Below the pieces are notes generated by a model that was not told the origin of the DNA, did not search any database, and saw nothing but the letters and a program-made list of their open reading frames with translations. DNA of 64,000 nt, from NCBI RefSeq assembly GCF_910592395.1, contig NC_088321.1:10228001-10292000 (forward strand). Direction: 5' to 3'. The translations under genes were made by a program, and so were the position numbers. Each line of letters begins with the position of its first letter. The first letter of the stretch is position 1. Origin of the DNA: Lineus longissimus. Lineage: Eukaryota; Nemertea; Pilidiophora; Heteronemertea; Lineidae. Below are positions 21,901 through 27,844 of the stretch, piece by piece.

Positions 21901-22372
21901 TCCCCCAATTTCTGGAAATGAATGGTCGCAAAATGATGTTTTCATGAACATTATATACCACCACCAAAAAATAAAGGGGTTTACAGTAACTGACCAAGGC
22001 CATTTGGATTTAGTTCCTGCAACTAACATCGGGACCAACGACACACTGTCTATCTGGCCCGTAGATCGTAGATCTGCATATCTTAGTGCTAAATTGCTAA
22101 CATTTTACAGATTTTGGAAAACGTCTGAAAGCTGGCAATTTAGGGTTAAATTATGAAATCACCTTGAGCAGTGAATGAGTTAACAATCGGTCAGAGGGCT
22201 GTATGACACAAGTTGTGTTGCTTTTGATACCTTTTTTTTTTAGGTCCAAAATATGGAACTGTGTCGCAGTATACATCAAGAACGAAAGATTTGCTTGGAT
22301 GTGAAAGTCCAAATCAGGATCATCCAGCAACAGGCAGAGCAGTATGCTGCAGGATCAGACAGCCTTCTCTAA
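729..22372 (+). CDS. RALBP1: RALBP1 (RLIP76) orthologue, 11 exons, 5' end missing
   Basis: Exons 729-943, 1752-2078, 2670-2788, 3154-3284, 4974-5175, 5842-6171, 15642-16007, 16524-16863, 17895-17996, 19742-19944 and 22244-22372 join with matching codon phases throughout and GT-AG borders. The roughly 820 residues have the order known for RalBP1: Lys-rich N-terminal region, RhoGAP domain with the arginine finger in GIYRISG, Ral-binding coiled coil containing LWEVQR, then a C-terminal coiled coil with an SDSSYES acidic patch. In animals RalBP1 is a RalA/RalB effector and a GTPase activator for Cdc42/Rac that acts in endocytosis and mitochondrial dynamics. Three exons (15642-16863) add a Glu/Asp-rich insert between the Ral-binding region and the C-terminal coil that is longer than I would expect. 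The 9.5-kb intron between 6171 and 15642 holds a DIRS element. The start codon exon was not found. Confidence 0.93.
1752..2078 (+). CDS. RALBP1: RALBP1 exon: first half of RhoGAP domain
   Basis: Encodes KPIFGVPLQVAVER, FRECIDYIEEHG, GIYRISG and LLKQYLRELPEP. GIYRISG carries the catalytic arginine finger that RhoGAP domains insert into the GTPase active site, and the LKxYLRxLPEP motif is the second RhoGAP signature. Acceptor CAG at 1749-1751, donor GTGAGT from 2079. Confidence 0.93.
2670..2788 (+). CDS. RALBP1: RALBP1 exon: middle of RhoGAP domain
   Basis: Encodes RRKVDEFSKLVKELP followed by LLSWMIVHMSHIIAR, the helices that precede the last RhoGAP signature. Acceptor TTTCAG at 2664-2669, donor GTGAGT from 2789. 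Phases fit both neighbours. Confidence 0.9.
3154..3284 (+). CDS. RALBP1: RALBP1 exon: end of RhoGAP domain
   Basis: Encodes KENKMSLQNVSIVLSPT, where NVSIVLSPT is the third RhoGAP signature (usually NLAxVFxP), then the closing helix. Acceptor TTTCAG, donor GTAAGT at 3285. Confidence 0.92.
3531..4060. repeat. Minisatellite, about 82-bp unit, seven copies
   Basis: A unit starting TGATATAAGAGAAGAGGG and ending with TTGTAGCCTGA is repeated seven times in tandem. Most copies are about 82 bp; one is cut to about 46 bp and the first and last are diverged. It sits inside the RALBP1 intron between 3284 and 4974. Copies are closely similar, so the array is young or homogenised. Confidence 0.92.
4108..4500. 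repeat. Second, older tandem repeat, about 100-bp unit, four copies
   Basis: Four diverged units each begin near GAAnAGnnnnTTTG, continue with a CTACTTTTATGACC-like word, and end near an AAGGTATTGAA-like word. They follow the 82-bp minisatellite directly but share no sequence with it. Low similarity between copies indicates age. Confidence 0.65.
4501..4973. other. Intron sequence
   Basis: Intron between two RALBP1 exons. No gene or clear repeat is seen. The 3' end holds the acceptor used at 4974. Confidence 0.5.
4974..5175 (+). CDS. RALBP1: RALBP1 exon: Ral-binding coiled coil
   Basis: Encodes IEEELTKQESLLNQLHDEM, then KEEQLWEVQRVVTQLKRK. In RalBP1 this pair of helices forms the coiled coil that binds GTP-loaded Ral. 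Acceptor TTCAG at 4969-4973, donor GTAATA from 5176. Confidence 0.92.
5842..6171 (+). CDS. RALBP1: RALBP1 exon: end of Ral-binding helix and acidic linker
   Basis: Starts LKFARKK, which continues the second Ral-binding helix, then runs into a linker rich in Asp, Glu, Lys and Val. Exactly 110 codons in phase 0. Acceptor TTTTTTCAG, donor GTTGGT from 6172, which is a weaker donor than the others and could favour alternative splicing. Confidence 0.88.
6639..6657. repeat. C homopolymer, 19 bases
   Basis: Nineteen consecutive C residues in a RALBP1 intron. Length may be a sequencing artefact. Confidence 0.8.
6862..6946 (+). CDS. Possible alternative RALBP1 exon encoding a membrane segment
   Basis: A pyrimidine-rich acceptor (TTTTGTAG at 6854-6861) is followed in phase 0, the phase left by the exon ending at 6171, by codons for VKKLSLFLSIIVLIPAIMLY, then SIFRDGGL. 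About 18 of these residues are strongly hydrophobic, flanked by KK and by RDGG. A GTAAGT follows at 6947. Splicing at that donor would shift the frame of the exon at 15642. Reading through instead reaches a stop after 16 further codons, so it would work best as an alternative last exon giving a C-terminal membrane anchor. This is inference; chance hydrophobic intron sequence is possible. Confidence 0.4.
7861..8050. mobile_element. MITE with about 34-bp terminal inverted repeats
   Basis: The ends TGTGACCTGCTATGATAAAA and, reversed, TGTGACCCACCATGGCAAAA pair over about 34 bases, continuing through TGAGTCGCATGTCGC on both sides. The 190-bp unit has no coding capacity. TA lies next to both ends, which would fit a Tc1/mariner-type duplication. 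Confidence 0.75.
8196..8415. repeat. Partial copy of the dispersed AGCTCACC repeat family
   Basis: Begins TTTTTAGCTCAGCT, has the GTCCGTCCTTCC-type stretch, and ends with CACCAGGGGGC. The same start, pyrimidine-rich GTCCGTC segment and CACCAGGGGGC core occur in the copies at 49, 51, 56 and 60 kb. This copy lacks the AAGGTCACAGAGGTCAAA portion. Confidence 0.6.
8416..8611. repeat. Left arm of a fold-back element, 196 bp
   Basis: This 196-bp segment is repeated in inverted form at 15075-15270 with only a few mismatches. Both arms begin GCAAAAAGYGTAAATTCC at the outer end. The two arms flank about 120 bp of unmatched loop plus the DIRS element, so the fold-back was in place before the DIRS insertion. 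Confidence 0.85.
8670..8769. repeat. DIRS copy 1 left inverted repeat
   Basis: Pairs with 14903-15025 in inverted orientation over the CCCAGGTCAGACTTTTGCATG segment through GAAATCTCT. The outer end ATTTTATGTCG is repeated, reversed, in the internal complementary region, which fixes the left boundary near 8670. Confidence 0.88.
8957..10829 (+). pseudogene. DIRS copy 1 Gag-like protein, broken
   Basis: Aligns by eye with the intact Gag of copy 2. The N-terminus starts at ATG 8957 (MPSSSPGTAGKKMKK), the central part is in frame from 9681, a TGA at 10371-10373 interrupts it where copy 2 has a sense codon, and the frame continues to 10829, where it shifts out within the conserved PFLF(H/A)DS segment. 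Conserved blocks include LSYAdLTlcALtRSL and AKQAANgVLkRRD. The protein would package element RNA. It is Pro/Ser-rich at its N-terminus and has no zinc knuckle that I can see. Confidence 0.78.
10804..13275 (+). pseudogene. DIRS copy 1 reverse transcriptase-RNase H-methyltransferase-like protein, two frame changes
   Basis: Frame 1 (10804 to about 11690) carries the fingers motif LVPKKSGKWRLVIDLSTLN and the catalytic Asp of LDLQDAYLHVPV. The frame then changes to the one holding GLASAPLIF and the YLDD box (11810-11821), and returns to frame 1 near 12020, after a C run at 11993-11999. RNase H follows with DASLYGWGAHL, LEMQAV, SDNSTVVAY and ADALSR, then the VDLFATLLNKRFPLYYSP and LIAPCWPNQAWFP segment that DIRS elements carry in place of an integrase, described in the family as methyltransferase-like. 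The two shifts compensate each other, so damage is modest. Confidence 0.88.
13060..14150 (+). CDS. DIRS copy 1 tyrosine recombinase
   Basis: An intact frame overlapping the last 215 bases of the RT reading frame. It has an N-terminal SAM-like part (STLDSYDSKWAVFRDWC) and the catalytic set: Arg in ATAQRRSELHAL, His and Arg in AHEIRAISTSWA, and the nucleophile Tyr in SHSTFSQYYMRD. It ends AAQHVV. The enzyme would integrate the circular DNA copy. Its start is uncertain because the frame is open far upstream as a shadow of RT. Confidence 0.88.
14371..14407. promoter_or_regulatory. A-rich tract with AATAAA, likely 3' processing region of DIRS copy 1
   Basis: A run of A is followed by AATAATAAATAATAAA, including AATAAA words, 220 bases after the recombinase stop. 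It may act as the poly(A) region of the element. Confidence 0.4.
14672..14770. repeat. DIRS copy 1 internal complementary region
   Basis: The first half (14672-14713) is the reverse complement of the left outer end (8670-8714), including GTAGAGTATGAACGACATAA. The second half (14714-14770) is the reverse complement of the right outer end (14971-15025). This junction template is the hallmark that DIRS elements use to complete their ends during circle formation. Confidence 0.9.
14903..15025. repeat. DIRS copy 1 right inverted repeat
   Basis: Inverted relative to 8670-8769 and extended by an extra terminal segment (TTTCCACAGGAAATGGAAA) that the left end lacks but the internal complementary region contains. 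Confidence 0.88.
15075..15270. repeat. Right arm of the fold-back element, 196 bp
   Basis: Inverted copy of 8416-8611 with the same length. The outer end reads GGAATTTACGCTTTTTGC. No clear target duplication is visible outside the two arms. Confidence 0.85.
15642..16007 (+). CDS. RALBP1: RALBP1 exon: acidic insert, part 1
   Basis: In phase 0 after TTTTGCAG. Encodes 122 residues dominated by Glu, Asp and Gly, with DGGDERDGGDDGDGG and a terminal EDDEDEDDVDEE run. Low complexity and probably disordered. Donor GTGAGT from 16008. Confidence 0.8.
16186..16455. repeat. Partial copy of the dispersed AGCTCACC repeat family
   Basis: Contains AACACCGCTGTGTCTGTCGTCGT, GTGGCACGTTTCTTAACC, CAGGTGACCTCTGACAATGA and GTGATATCTCTCTTATGAGT, all of which recur in order at 49.0-49.3 and 51.1-51.4 kb. 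Confidence 0.85.
16524..16863 (+). CDS. RALBP1: RALBP1 exon: acidic insert, part 2
   Basis: Acceptor TTGTCCAG, donor GTATGT. Encodes VAAVTAEAVEQQEKKEEA, a Pro/His-rich middle (PPHTLPVHKHRPGFG) and a Glu-rich end. Leaves phase 1, matched by the next exon. It begins GTTGCT, like the preceding exon. Confidence 0.8.
17603..17813. mobile_element. piggyBac-like MITE, TTAA-flanked, 211 bp
   Basis: TTAA at 17599-17602 and 17814-17817 flank ends CCCATTCAGGAC and, reversed, CCCTTTCAGGAC. TTAA target duplication and a CCC start are the piggyBac signature. No coding capacity. Located in a RALBP1 intron. Confidence 0.8.
17895..17996 (+). CDS. RALBP1: RALBP1 exon: start of C-terminal coiled coil
   Basis: Encodes GDRGSNTDEPDEEMQQIQLEY followed by a LLLEEEEYVAV helix, equivalent to the ENEILTEQEELL helix region in vertebrate RalBP1. 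Acceptor TTTCAG, donor GTAAGG; enters and leaves in phase 1. Confidence 0.82.
17997..19189. other. Intron sequence
   Basis: RALBP1 intron. Short inverted words are present but no coding exon or clear element was identified. Confidence 0.4.
19190..19490. repeat. Tandem pair of 145-bp units
   Basis: GACTATAACTCAAGAAC recurs 145 bases apart (19202 and 19347), as do TCCCTAT(T/C)GATTTTGGTC and CAGGAGGCCATCTTGGATTT. A related word (GGTGCCCTATCGATTTTGGGG) is present near 3080 in an earlier intron, so this is a dispersed family. Confidence 0.8.
19562..19712 (+). mobile_element. tRNA-derived SINE copy
   Basis: TGGCATAGTAGTTAGAGAG resembles a pol III A box and GGTTCGACTTT a B box 36 bases later, followed by a body containing CTCTTGAGCAGGGCAC, a word typical of invertebrate SINE bodies. 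It ends in an A-rich stretch just upstream of a RALBP1 acceptor. Confidence 0.65.
19742..19944 (+). CDS. RALBP1: RALBP1 exon: C-terminal coiled coil and acidic patch
   Basis: Encodes GDELKKKITAERDEIERLQ, then SDSDSSYESGDEDELQEILQ. The layout, helix then Ser/Asp patch then helix, matches RalBP1. Acceptor CTTCAG at 19736-19741, donor GTGAGC. Confidence 0.93.
19996..21727. mobile_element. Non-autonomous Harbinger-like element, 1.73 kb, TAA-flanked
   Basis: TAA at 19993-19995 and 21728-21730 flanks ends GGGATCATCTCC and, reversed, GGGGTTATCTCC. Both ends also share CGCAGAAATTCGC just inside. A 3-bp TAA duplication with GGG-starting inverted repeats is the PIF/Harbinger signature. No transposase frame is visible in the interior. 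It fills most of the last RALBP1 intron. Confidence 0.7.
21788..22179. mobile_element. TTAA-flanked MITE, 392 bp
   Basis: TTAA at 21784-21787 and 22180-22183. Ends CCCCTTCATTTTTGCAGG and, reversed, CTCATTCACTGCTCAAGG agree imperfectly, so this is an old piggyBac-like copy. It ends 64 bases before the last RALBP1 exon. Confidence 0.55.
22244..22372 (+). CDS. RALBP1: RALBP1 last exon
   Basis: After TTTTTTTTTAG, encodes ELCRSIHQERKICLDVKVQI and ends with a TAA at 22370-22372. It matches the IHEEREA-VQLRLLQ helix near the RalBP1 C-terminus. The protein stops soon after the helix, without the extended Pro/Lys tail known from vertebrates. Confidence 0.9.
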   Translation, partial: VQNMELCRSIHQERKICLDVKVQIRIIQQQAEQYAAGSDSLL

Positions 22373-22792
22373 ATTAACTTGGTCCAGATATCTGTACCCA
22401 TTTTTCGAGGTTCATCCTTTTCTTAACTGGACTACAATACAGCAACTGTCGGAGCAATATGGTCGAACAATTTTCTCTTATTACTCGGTCTGGAAGAGTT
22501 GGACACCTTATTCGATATGAGGTTCTGCTGATTGGGCCAGATGACTTGTCCTGGGAAATCCTTTCAACTGCCTTGGCAGAAATAAGGAGAGTGGTTGCAA
22601 AACGAGATACCATTAGCACTTTTCCAAAATTTCTTATTCAAAAGGTAAATTCCATAAGCCATCTTGATTTTTTGGACCAAAACAAGTGTTTTGGGTCTGT
22701 TTAAAATCACTAAAAAATTTAATCAACTCGTTTTAAGACCAAACATTTGAGGTAAAAGTATGGGATAATGGGCAAATGCAATGTATTTCTTA

Positions 22793-22798
22793 AATAAA
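22793..22798 (+). promoter_or_regulatory. Candidate RALBP1 poly(A) signal
   Basis: AATAAA 420 bases after the stop codon and before the DIRS element at 22968. It is the first AATAAA after the stop. Confidence 0.45.
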
Positions 22799-22967
22799 CT
22801 GATGTACAAAGAAAAAAATGACCAGTTTCTTAAATCTTTCTGTCCAAGTGCCTTTGTGGTGCAGTTGACCTCAACACCTTGTTTCCACTGTAGTTGTCGT
22901 TTCATCCTCTGGTAGTTGTGCAGCTGTACTGTAACCCGGAAAATGTTGGCAGACGTTTTAATTATGC

Positions 22968-23156
22968 ATTTTGTGTCATTCAAACTTACCTATGGAACAC
23001 TTTTGCATGTTACTCCATTTGGGCTCAAACACAAGAGTATCCCTTTAATTTTCTAAAGGGAGAACTGAGTTAACAGCTCGGCCGCCAGGCGGCGCCCTGA
23101 CCGATCCCGCGAGATCGCGCCGGTCTCATGCCGCCATATTCAGTCTTTACTCTTGT
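22968..23156. repeat. DIRS copy 2 left inverted repeat
   Basis: Pairs with 29309-29520 reversed. Contains CCTATGGAACACTTTTGCATG, a GC-rich GGCCGCCAGGCGGCGCC palindrome-like core and GCCGCCATATTCAG. Confidence 0.9.
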
Positions 23157-23450
23157 GCTTCTACGAAGCACATCGTTTTTTCAAAGCTGCCGTGAATTCG
23201 ATTTAAAACCAAATTCAACCAGCCAAGTCTAGACGATTTTTGGGTTCATTCACCTACGGAGTAGACCGCCAAACTAATCTTGGCATTAGTATTGTCCAGT
23301 CTATTTAATTATAGACATTTTCTTAGCTAGCTTAGTCGACCCGGCTCCATTATTTTGATCTTGGTAGGGTAGAGTTAAGTAGGCTATTCTCCGCTCTATT
23401 GTAATAAACAAGACTCAGATCTATTGCAATAGTGTTTAATTCAAGTAGGC

Positions 23451-25739
23451 ATGTTTTCCTTTCCATTAATTATTGCGTCCTTTCTGGCCTACTTGGGGTT
23501 CCCAGTGTTTTTATTGTCATTGGTACCATTTTTTATATGGCGTACCCCTCCGACGGCATCCTTTGTCTCACCACAAAGGAATGCGTCTGGTGGCGGGAAA
23601 CGGGCCGCGAAGACGCCTAAACCCTCTTCCGGTTCCGTTTCCGGGCATATAACCCGGAGGTCTAGCAAACCTCCCGCCACCACCCCTTCCGTCAGCCGAG
23701 TTCCGGTTCCGGCCGCGGCTGCGAAGGATGCGGGATCTGACATTATTAATGTATGTGGTCCCAAGGGAGACTTACATCCAATAAGTCTCCAAGGGTTTAA
23801 TATACCCCGGACCTCAGGGAACCTTCCGGTTCCCCTGTCGTCCGCTCCCCCGAGTACAAGCCCTTTGTACCCGCGGGAGCACCCTGCTTCCGGTCCGCCG
23901 ATTGCAGTTCCGGTTACTGACGCGGGTTCCCGTTTTTCAGTAACCGAAGACTCTACTGGGGGTTTTTCTCAGTCTTTACTGCGAAATAACCCCAGTCCTC
24001 ACGGACACAGTAGAGTAGGGCCGGACCTTATAACGCCACCTCCGAAACGCCATGCGTCTTCGGTAACAGCGTTTCCGCCCTCCGTACCTCCTTCTAAAAG
24101 GGCTTCCGGTAGCTCCATACCGGCGAAGGAGTTACGGGCATTTCCGGTTTCGGACTTCGTCCTACCGGAAATGCAGGCACCTTCCTACGTTGGCCAACCT
24201 CTTGGGTGGAACCAACCGGAAGTGCCACCCCCTCCTCGTAGCAGAGGCGTCGTTCCCATGGAACGAGCTACGCAGAGAGGACATCTGAACTCTAGTTCAG
24301 AATATGGGCAACTTCCGCTTCCGGAAGACCCATTCGCCCGCACATACGGCTTCCAGGGTTCGCTTATGCGCTCACCCTCGCCTCAACCGCCCGTCGTTGA
24401 GAGAAGCCGCACGTCGGGTCCGGAACCCGAGTCGGGACAGCAACTGTCCCAGCTCATCCAGATGGTAGCAGGCCTTTCTGATAGACTCAGCCATCTGGAG
24501 CAGGGTTCCGGTTCCTCTGGTGCGCCTGGTCCCATCGGATACCCACCATCCGACTCCTCTATTTTAGAGGAATATTCTGAGAACGAGAGTTCTCAGCCAG
24601 GCTACCGCTCCCCCAATCAGGAGGAGCTGTCACCAGAGGAGGCCAGTATCCTGTCGGATATGAGGACACTCAGATCCTTGATCAGAGCGTACCTCCCGCA
24701 GGATCTGTGCCCTACCCCGCCGGAACTGCCAGCCTTGTCAACACCGACCTTTTCACTCTGGGGACAGGAAGTGGATCCCAATCCACAGGTTTCTCAAGGC
24801 TCCACTCGGGCACTTGAATTCCTTCCTCCCTCCCCGTCGGTGTTAGCAGTCTCTGAACTTTTGGAGCGTACAATCAGAGACTCACAAGGCGCCCACCAAC
24901 GTACTTCCATCCCTGTCCTTCCGGCAGTCGGACCGGAAGCTTGGTGTAAACCGGGGAAGTTGTTCACGGCACAACTTCCTCCCGTTAGGCAGTACCGCGC
25001 TGACTATTATCGAGTCAGCTCGGCCGGCTGTCCAGCTGCAGCATCGACTTCCATATTAAAGGACGATGTACAGCTGGACCAACTCGTGCCTAGGGTGACC
25101 TCCTCCTCGGCTTACCGAGACCTTAGAGCACAAGAGGGTCTGGCCAAAAACACGTTAGCGGTGCTCTCCTACGCAGAGCACACTAACCTGGCCCTAGCCA
25201 GATCCCTAAAAGATAATGAGTCACTATCTGATGACACAAAATCGCTTGTGACATCCTTGTCACATTCGATTAGGCACGCTATTGCGCTGTCCGCCAAGAC
25301 CGCAGCAAATAGCGTCCTACTCCGTAGAGACGCCGCACTGGGCTCTCTCAATGTCATCAGATCCCTCCAGCTGGAAGGGGCCTTAAGAACCGCTCCTATG
25401 GACGGTTCTTTCCTGTTCGCAGATTCTGTACAAGAGGCGGCTCAAGCACAGAAAGATTGGGACAAATTATATGCCCCCACTGCGACACAGAGGGCCAAGA
25501 CCTCTCTACCTAACGCTAGAAAGATAGAGAGGCCCCAGCAGGCATCGGGTTCAATCCCGTACGCCAGGCAGGTCCTGCCTAGGCCTACCCCGCCTAGTCA
25601 GCCTGCTCCTGCTGGATCCTTCCGACGGGAAGCGGAGGGTCGCCGGACTGGAAAGAGGAAAAATACTTCCTCTAACCAGGGTGGATCCGGTCCGACTAAG
25701 CACTCCTTTCGCCCAAGGGGTGCTGGCCGGAAGAGGTGA
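23451..25739 (+). CDS. DIRS copy 2 Gag-like protein
   Basis: An uninterrupted 762-codon frame. The first 35 residues from ATG 23451 are strongly hydrophobic (FPLIIASFLAYLGFPVFLLS), then a basic Ser/Thr/Pro-rich part (GGGKRAAKTPKPSSG), a long Pro-rich disordered region, a central block shared with copy 1 (SILSDMRTLRSLIRAYLPQD; LSYAEHTNLALARSLKD; AKTAANSVLLRRD) and a basic C-terminus rich in Arg, Gly and Gln. The conserved block is the likely capsid part. No zinc knuckle. A later start is possible, since the hydrophobic leader has no clear counterpart in copy 1. Overlaps the RT frame by 59 bases. Confidence 0.85.
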   Translation: MFSFPLIIASFLAYLGFPVFLLSLVPFFIWRTPPTASFVSPQRNASGGGKRAAKTPKPSSGSVSGHITRRSSKPPATTPSVSRVPVPAAAAKDAGSDIINVCGPKGDLHPISLQGFNIPRTSGNLPVPLSSAPPSTSPLYPREHPASGPPIAVPVTDAGSRFSVTEDSTGGFSQSLLRNNPSPHGHSRVGPDLITPPPKRHASSVTAFPPSVPPSKRASGSSIPAKELRAFPVSDFVLPEMQAPSYVGQPLGWNQPEVPPPPRSRGVVPMERATQRGHLNSSSEYGQLPLPEDPFARTYGFQGSLMRSPSPQPPVVERSRTSGPEPESGQQLSQLIQMVAGLSDRLSHLEQGSGSSGAPGPIGYPPSDSSILEEYSENESSQPGYRSPNQEELSPEEASILSDMRTLRSLIRAYLPQDLCPTPPELPALSTPTFSLWGQEVDPNPQVSQGSTRALEFLPPSPSVLAVSELLERTIRDSQGAHQRTSIPVLPAVGPEAWCKPGKLFTAQLPPVRQYRADYYRVSSAGCPAAASTSILKDDVQLDQLVPRVTSSSAYRDLRAQEGLAKNTLAVLSYAEHTNLALARSLKDNESLSDDTKSLVTSLSHSIRHAIALSAKTAANSVLLRRDAALGSLNVIRSLQLEGALRTAPMDGSFLFADSVQEAAQAQKDWDKLYAPTATQRAKTSLPNARKIERPQQASGSIPYARQVLPRPTPPSQPAPAGSFRREAEGRRTGKRKNTSSNQGGSGPTKHSFRPRGAGRKR

Positions 25740-27844
25740 CTCCCCCCTCCTTTCTCCTCCCGGACGCAAAAAGGAGCCGACTCCGGTAGTCGGGGGCCGT
25801 CTGCAAAAATTTGCAGACATTTGGGACGATTGGTGCCCAAAGGGGTCCCCAGTCCCAAACATGTTGAGGTACGGAGTGAAACTAGATTTCAACCGTACCC
25901 CCCCCGACTACCATATATCCAACCCCAGTTCAGCCACCGAAGGACCCAGTCAAGACCTCTGCCCTCCAAGCAGAGGTCGCGACATTACTGGAGAAGCAAG
26001 CTATCCAGGTCCTTCAAGATCCATGCTCCCCCGGCTTTTACAGCCACGTTTTCTTGGTTCCCAAGAAAGCAGGGACATGGAGGCTGATCATAGACCTTTC
26101 CAGGTTAAACACCTTCTTGAATGTTCCTCATTTCAAGATGGAAACCACCAGGTCTATAGCAACGGCGATACAGCCCAACGATTGGGCGGTATCGATGGAT
26201 TTAATGGATGCGTACTTACATGTACCGATCCATCCAGACTATCAACACTTCCTTCGATTCCATTACGAAGGAAAGACGTATCAATTCAGGGCCCTGCCGT
26301 TCGGTCTGGCATCGGCACCCCTAATTTTTACGATGATAGTCACAGCCTTCGTCGCTCCCTTTCACGTGATGGGGTTCAAGCTCCATCACTACCTAGACGA
26401 TTGGCTACTCCGTTGCAAATCGCGGGAACTACTACTGCAACAACTTCAGGTTCTAAAGCAAAAAGTAGTTTCCGCAGGTTGGATTATCAACGAAACAAAG
26501 TCAGAATTCATACCATCCCAAGACTTCGTTTACGTTGGAGTTCGGTTCCTTACGGCCATAGGGAAAATGCTGCCCCCCCTAGACAGGATAAAGAAAATTC
26601 TTCATCTCGTCGCAGAATTCAGAGGAAGGACTCAAGCTCCCGCAAGGCGATGCTTGAGCCTTTTGGGACTTCTGAATTCGGCAGCAGACCAAATCCCCCT
26701 TGGCCGTCTATATATGCGTCCCATCCAGATGTTTCTAATGTCTCTATGGAAACCCCACAGGGACCCATTAGACAAGTTGGTATTGATACCTCAATACCTA
26801 CTCAAGAACGTCTGGAACTTCTGGGAGTCGGAGACTCGTCTCCAAAGCGGTGTAGATCTTGCTCCACCGCCCCCAGAAGTGTCCCTGTTCACAGATGCTT
26901 CCCTACTAGGGTGGGGAGCACATCTGAACAACGGGGACATGTCCATAAGAGGTCTATGGACAAGGGAGGAGACCATTCTTCCAATAAATATATTGGAAAT
27001 GAAGGCTGTCCTTCTTGCCGTGAGGGCTCTTTCCCTTCGCCTGAAGAATCGGAGAGTAACCCTGTTCTCCGACAATTCTACAGTAGTAGCATATGTCAGG
27101 AGACAGGGAGGCACAAAGTCCGGCATTCTTTGCCAGCTAACTTGGGAGCTTTACCATCTTTGTGCCGACCTTGGAGTATCGATATGTGCCAGACACATAC
27201 CGGGCAATCGCAACATCCTTGCCGACGCCCTGTCCCGTCAGAACAAGCTAGTTCAGACAGAGTGGACACTCCATCAGGAGATTGTAGACGACCTTTGTCG
27301 CCTTTGGCAATCTCCGAAGGTAGATCTGTTCGCCACCAGGCTGAACAATCGCCTTCCCATCTATTACTCTCCACTTCCGGACGAAGAGGCCCTGGAAGTC
27401 GACAGCCTTACAGCCTCTTGGGTCGGGCTGAACGCATATGCGTTTCCACCCCTCCCTCTCATCCAACCAGTCCTGAACAAGATCTTGACCAGCCATCCGG
27501 TGAGAATAACTCTCATCGCACCTTGCTGGCCAAATCAGGCCTGGTTCCCAGCCTTGCTGGAGCTCCTGATAGATCACCCCAGGAGTCTTCCTACTTGGAA
27601 GCACCTCCTGTGGCACCCCCTGGGGAGATGCTACCACCAGAACCCTGGATTTTTCAAGTTTCACGCCTGGAACTTATCCAGTTGCATCTCCACCAGAGAG
27701 GCTTTTCGGACATCGCTGTCAAGCGCATGTCCGCACCTCAAAGGGGGTCTACCCTTGATGTGTATCAAGGAAAGTGGTCTACCTTCACTTCCTGGTGCAG
27801 GGAGAACGGAGTTAATCCGATCTCTCCCTCTATATACAGATTAG
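25681..27844 (+). CDS. DIRS copy 2 reverse transcriptase-RNase H-methyltransferase-like protein (one frame change)
   Basis: The N-terminal part (VVGGRLQKFADIWDDWC, MLRYGVKLDF) is in one frame up to a run of eight C (25898-25905). The rest, from QPPKDPVK onward, is in the next frame to 27844. RT motifs: VPKKAGTWRLIIDLSRLN, LMDAYLHVPI, GLASAPLIF and YLDD (26390-26401). RNase H: DASLLGWGAHL, LEMKAV, SDNSTVVAY, ADALSR. Then the VDLFATRLNNRLPIYYSP and LIAPCWPNQAWFP block where DIRS elements carry a methyltransferase-like domain. The C-run slip is either a mutation, a sequencing error or a translational shift; copy 1 is continuous here, which favours mutation or error. Confidence 0.9.

Noticed and set aside
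22459-22704. 81-codon open frame behind RALBP1
   Set aside because: Lies in the probable 3' UTR, with no motif and no splice support.
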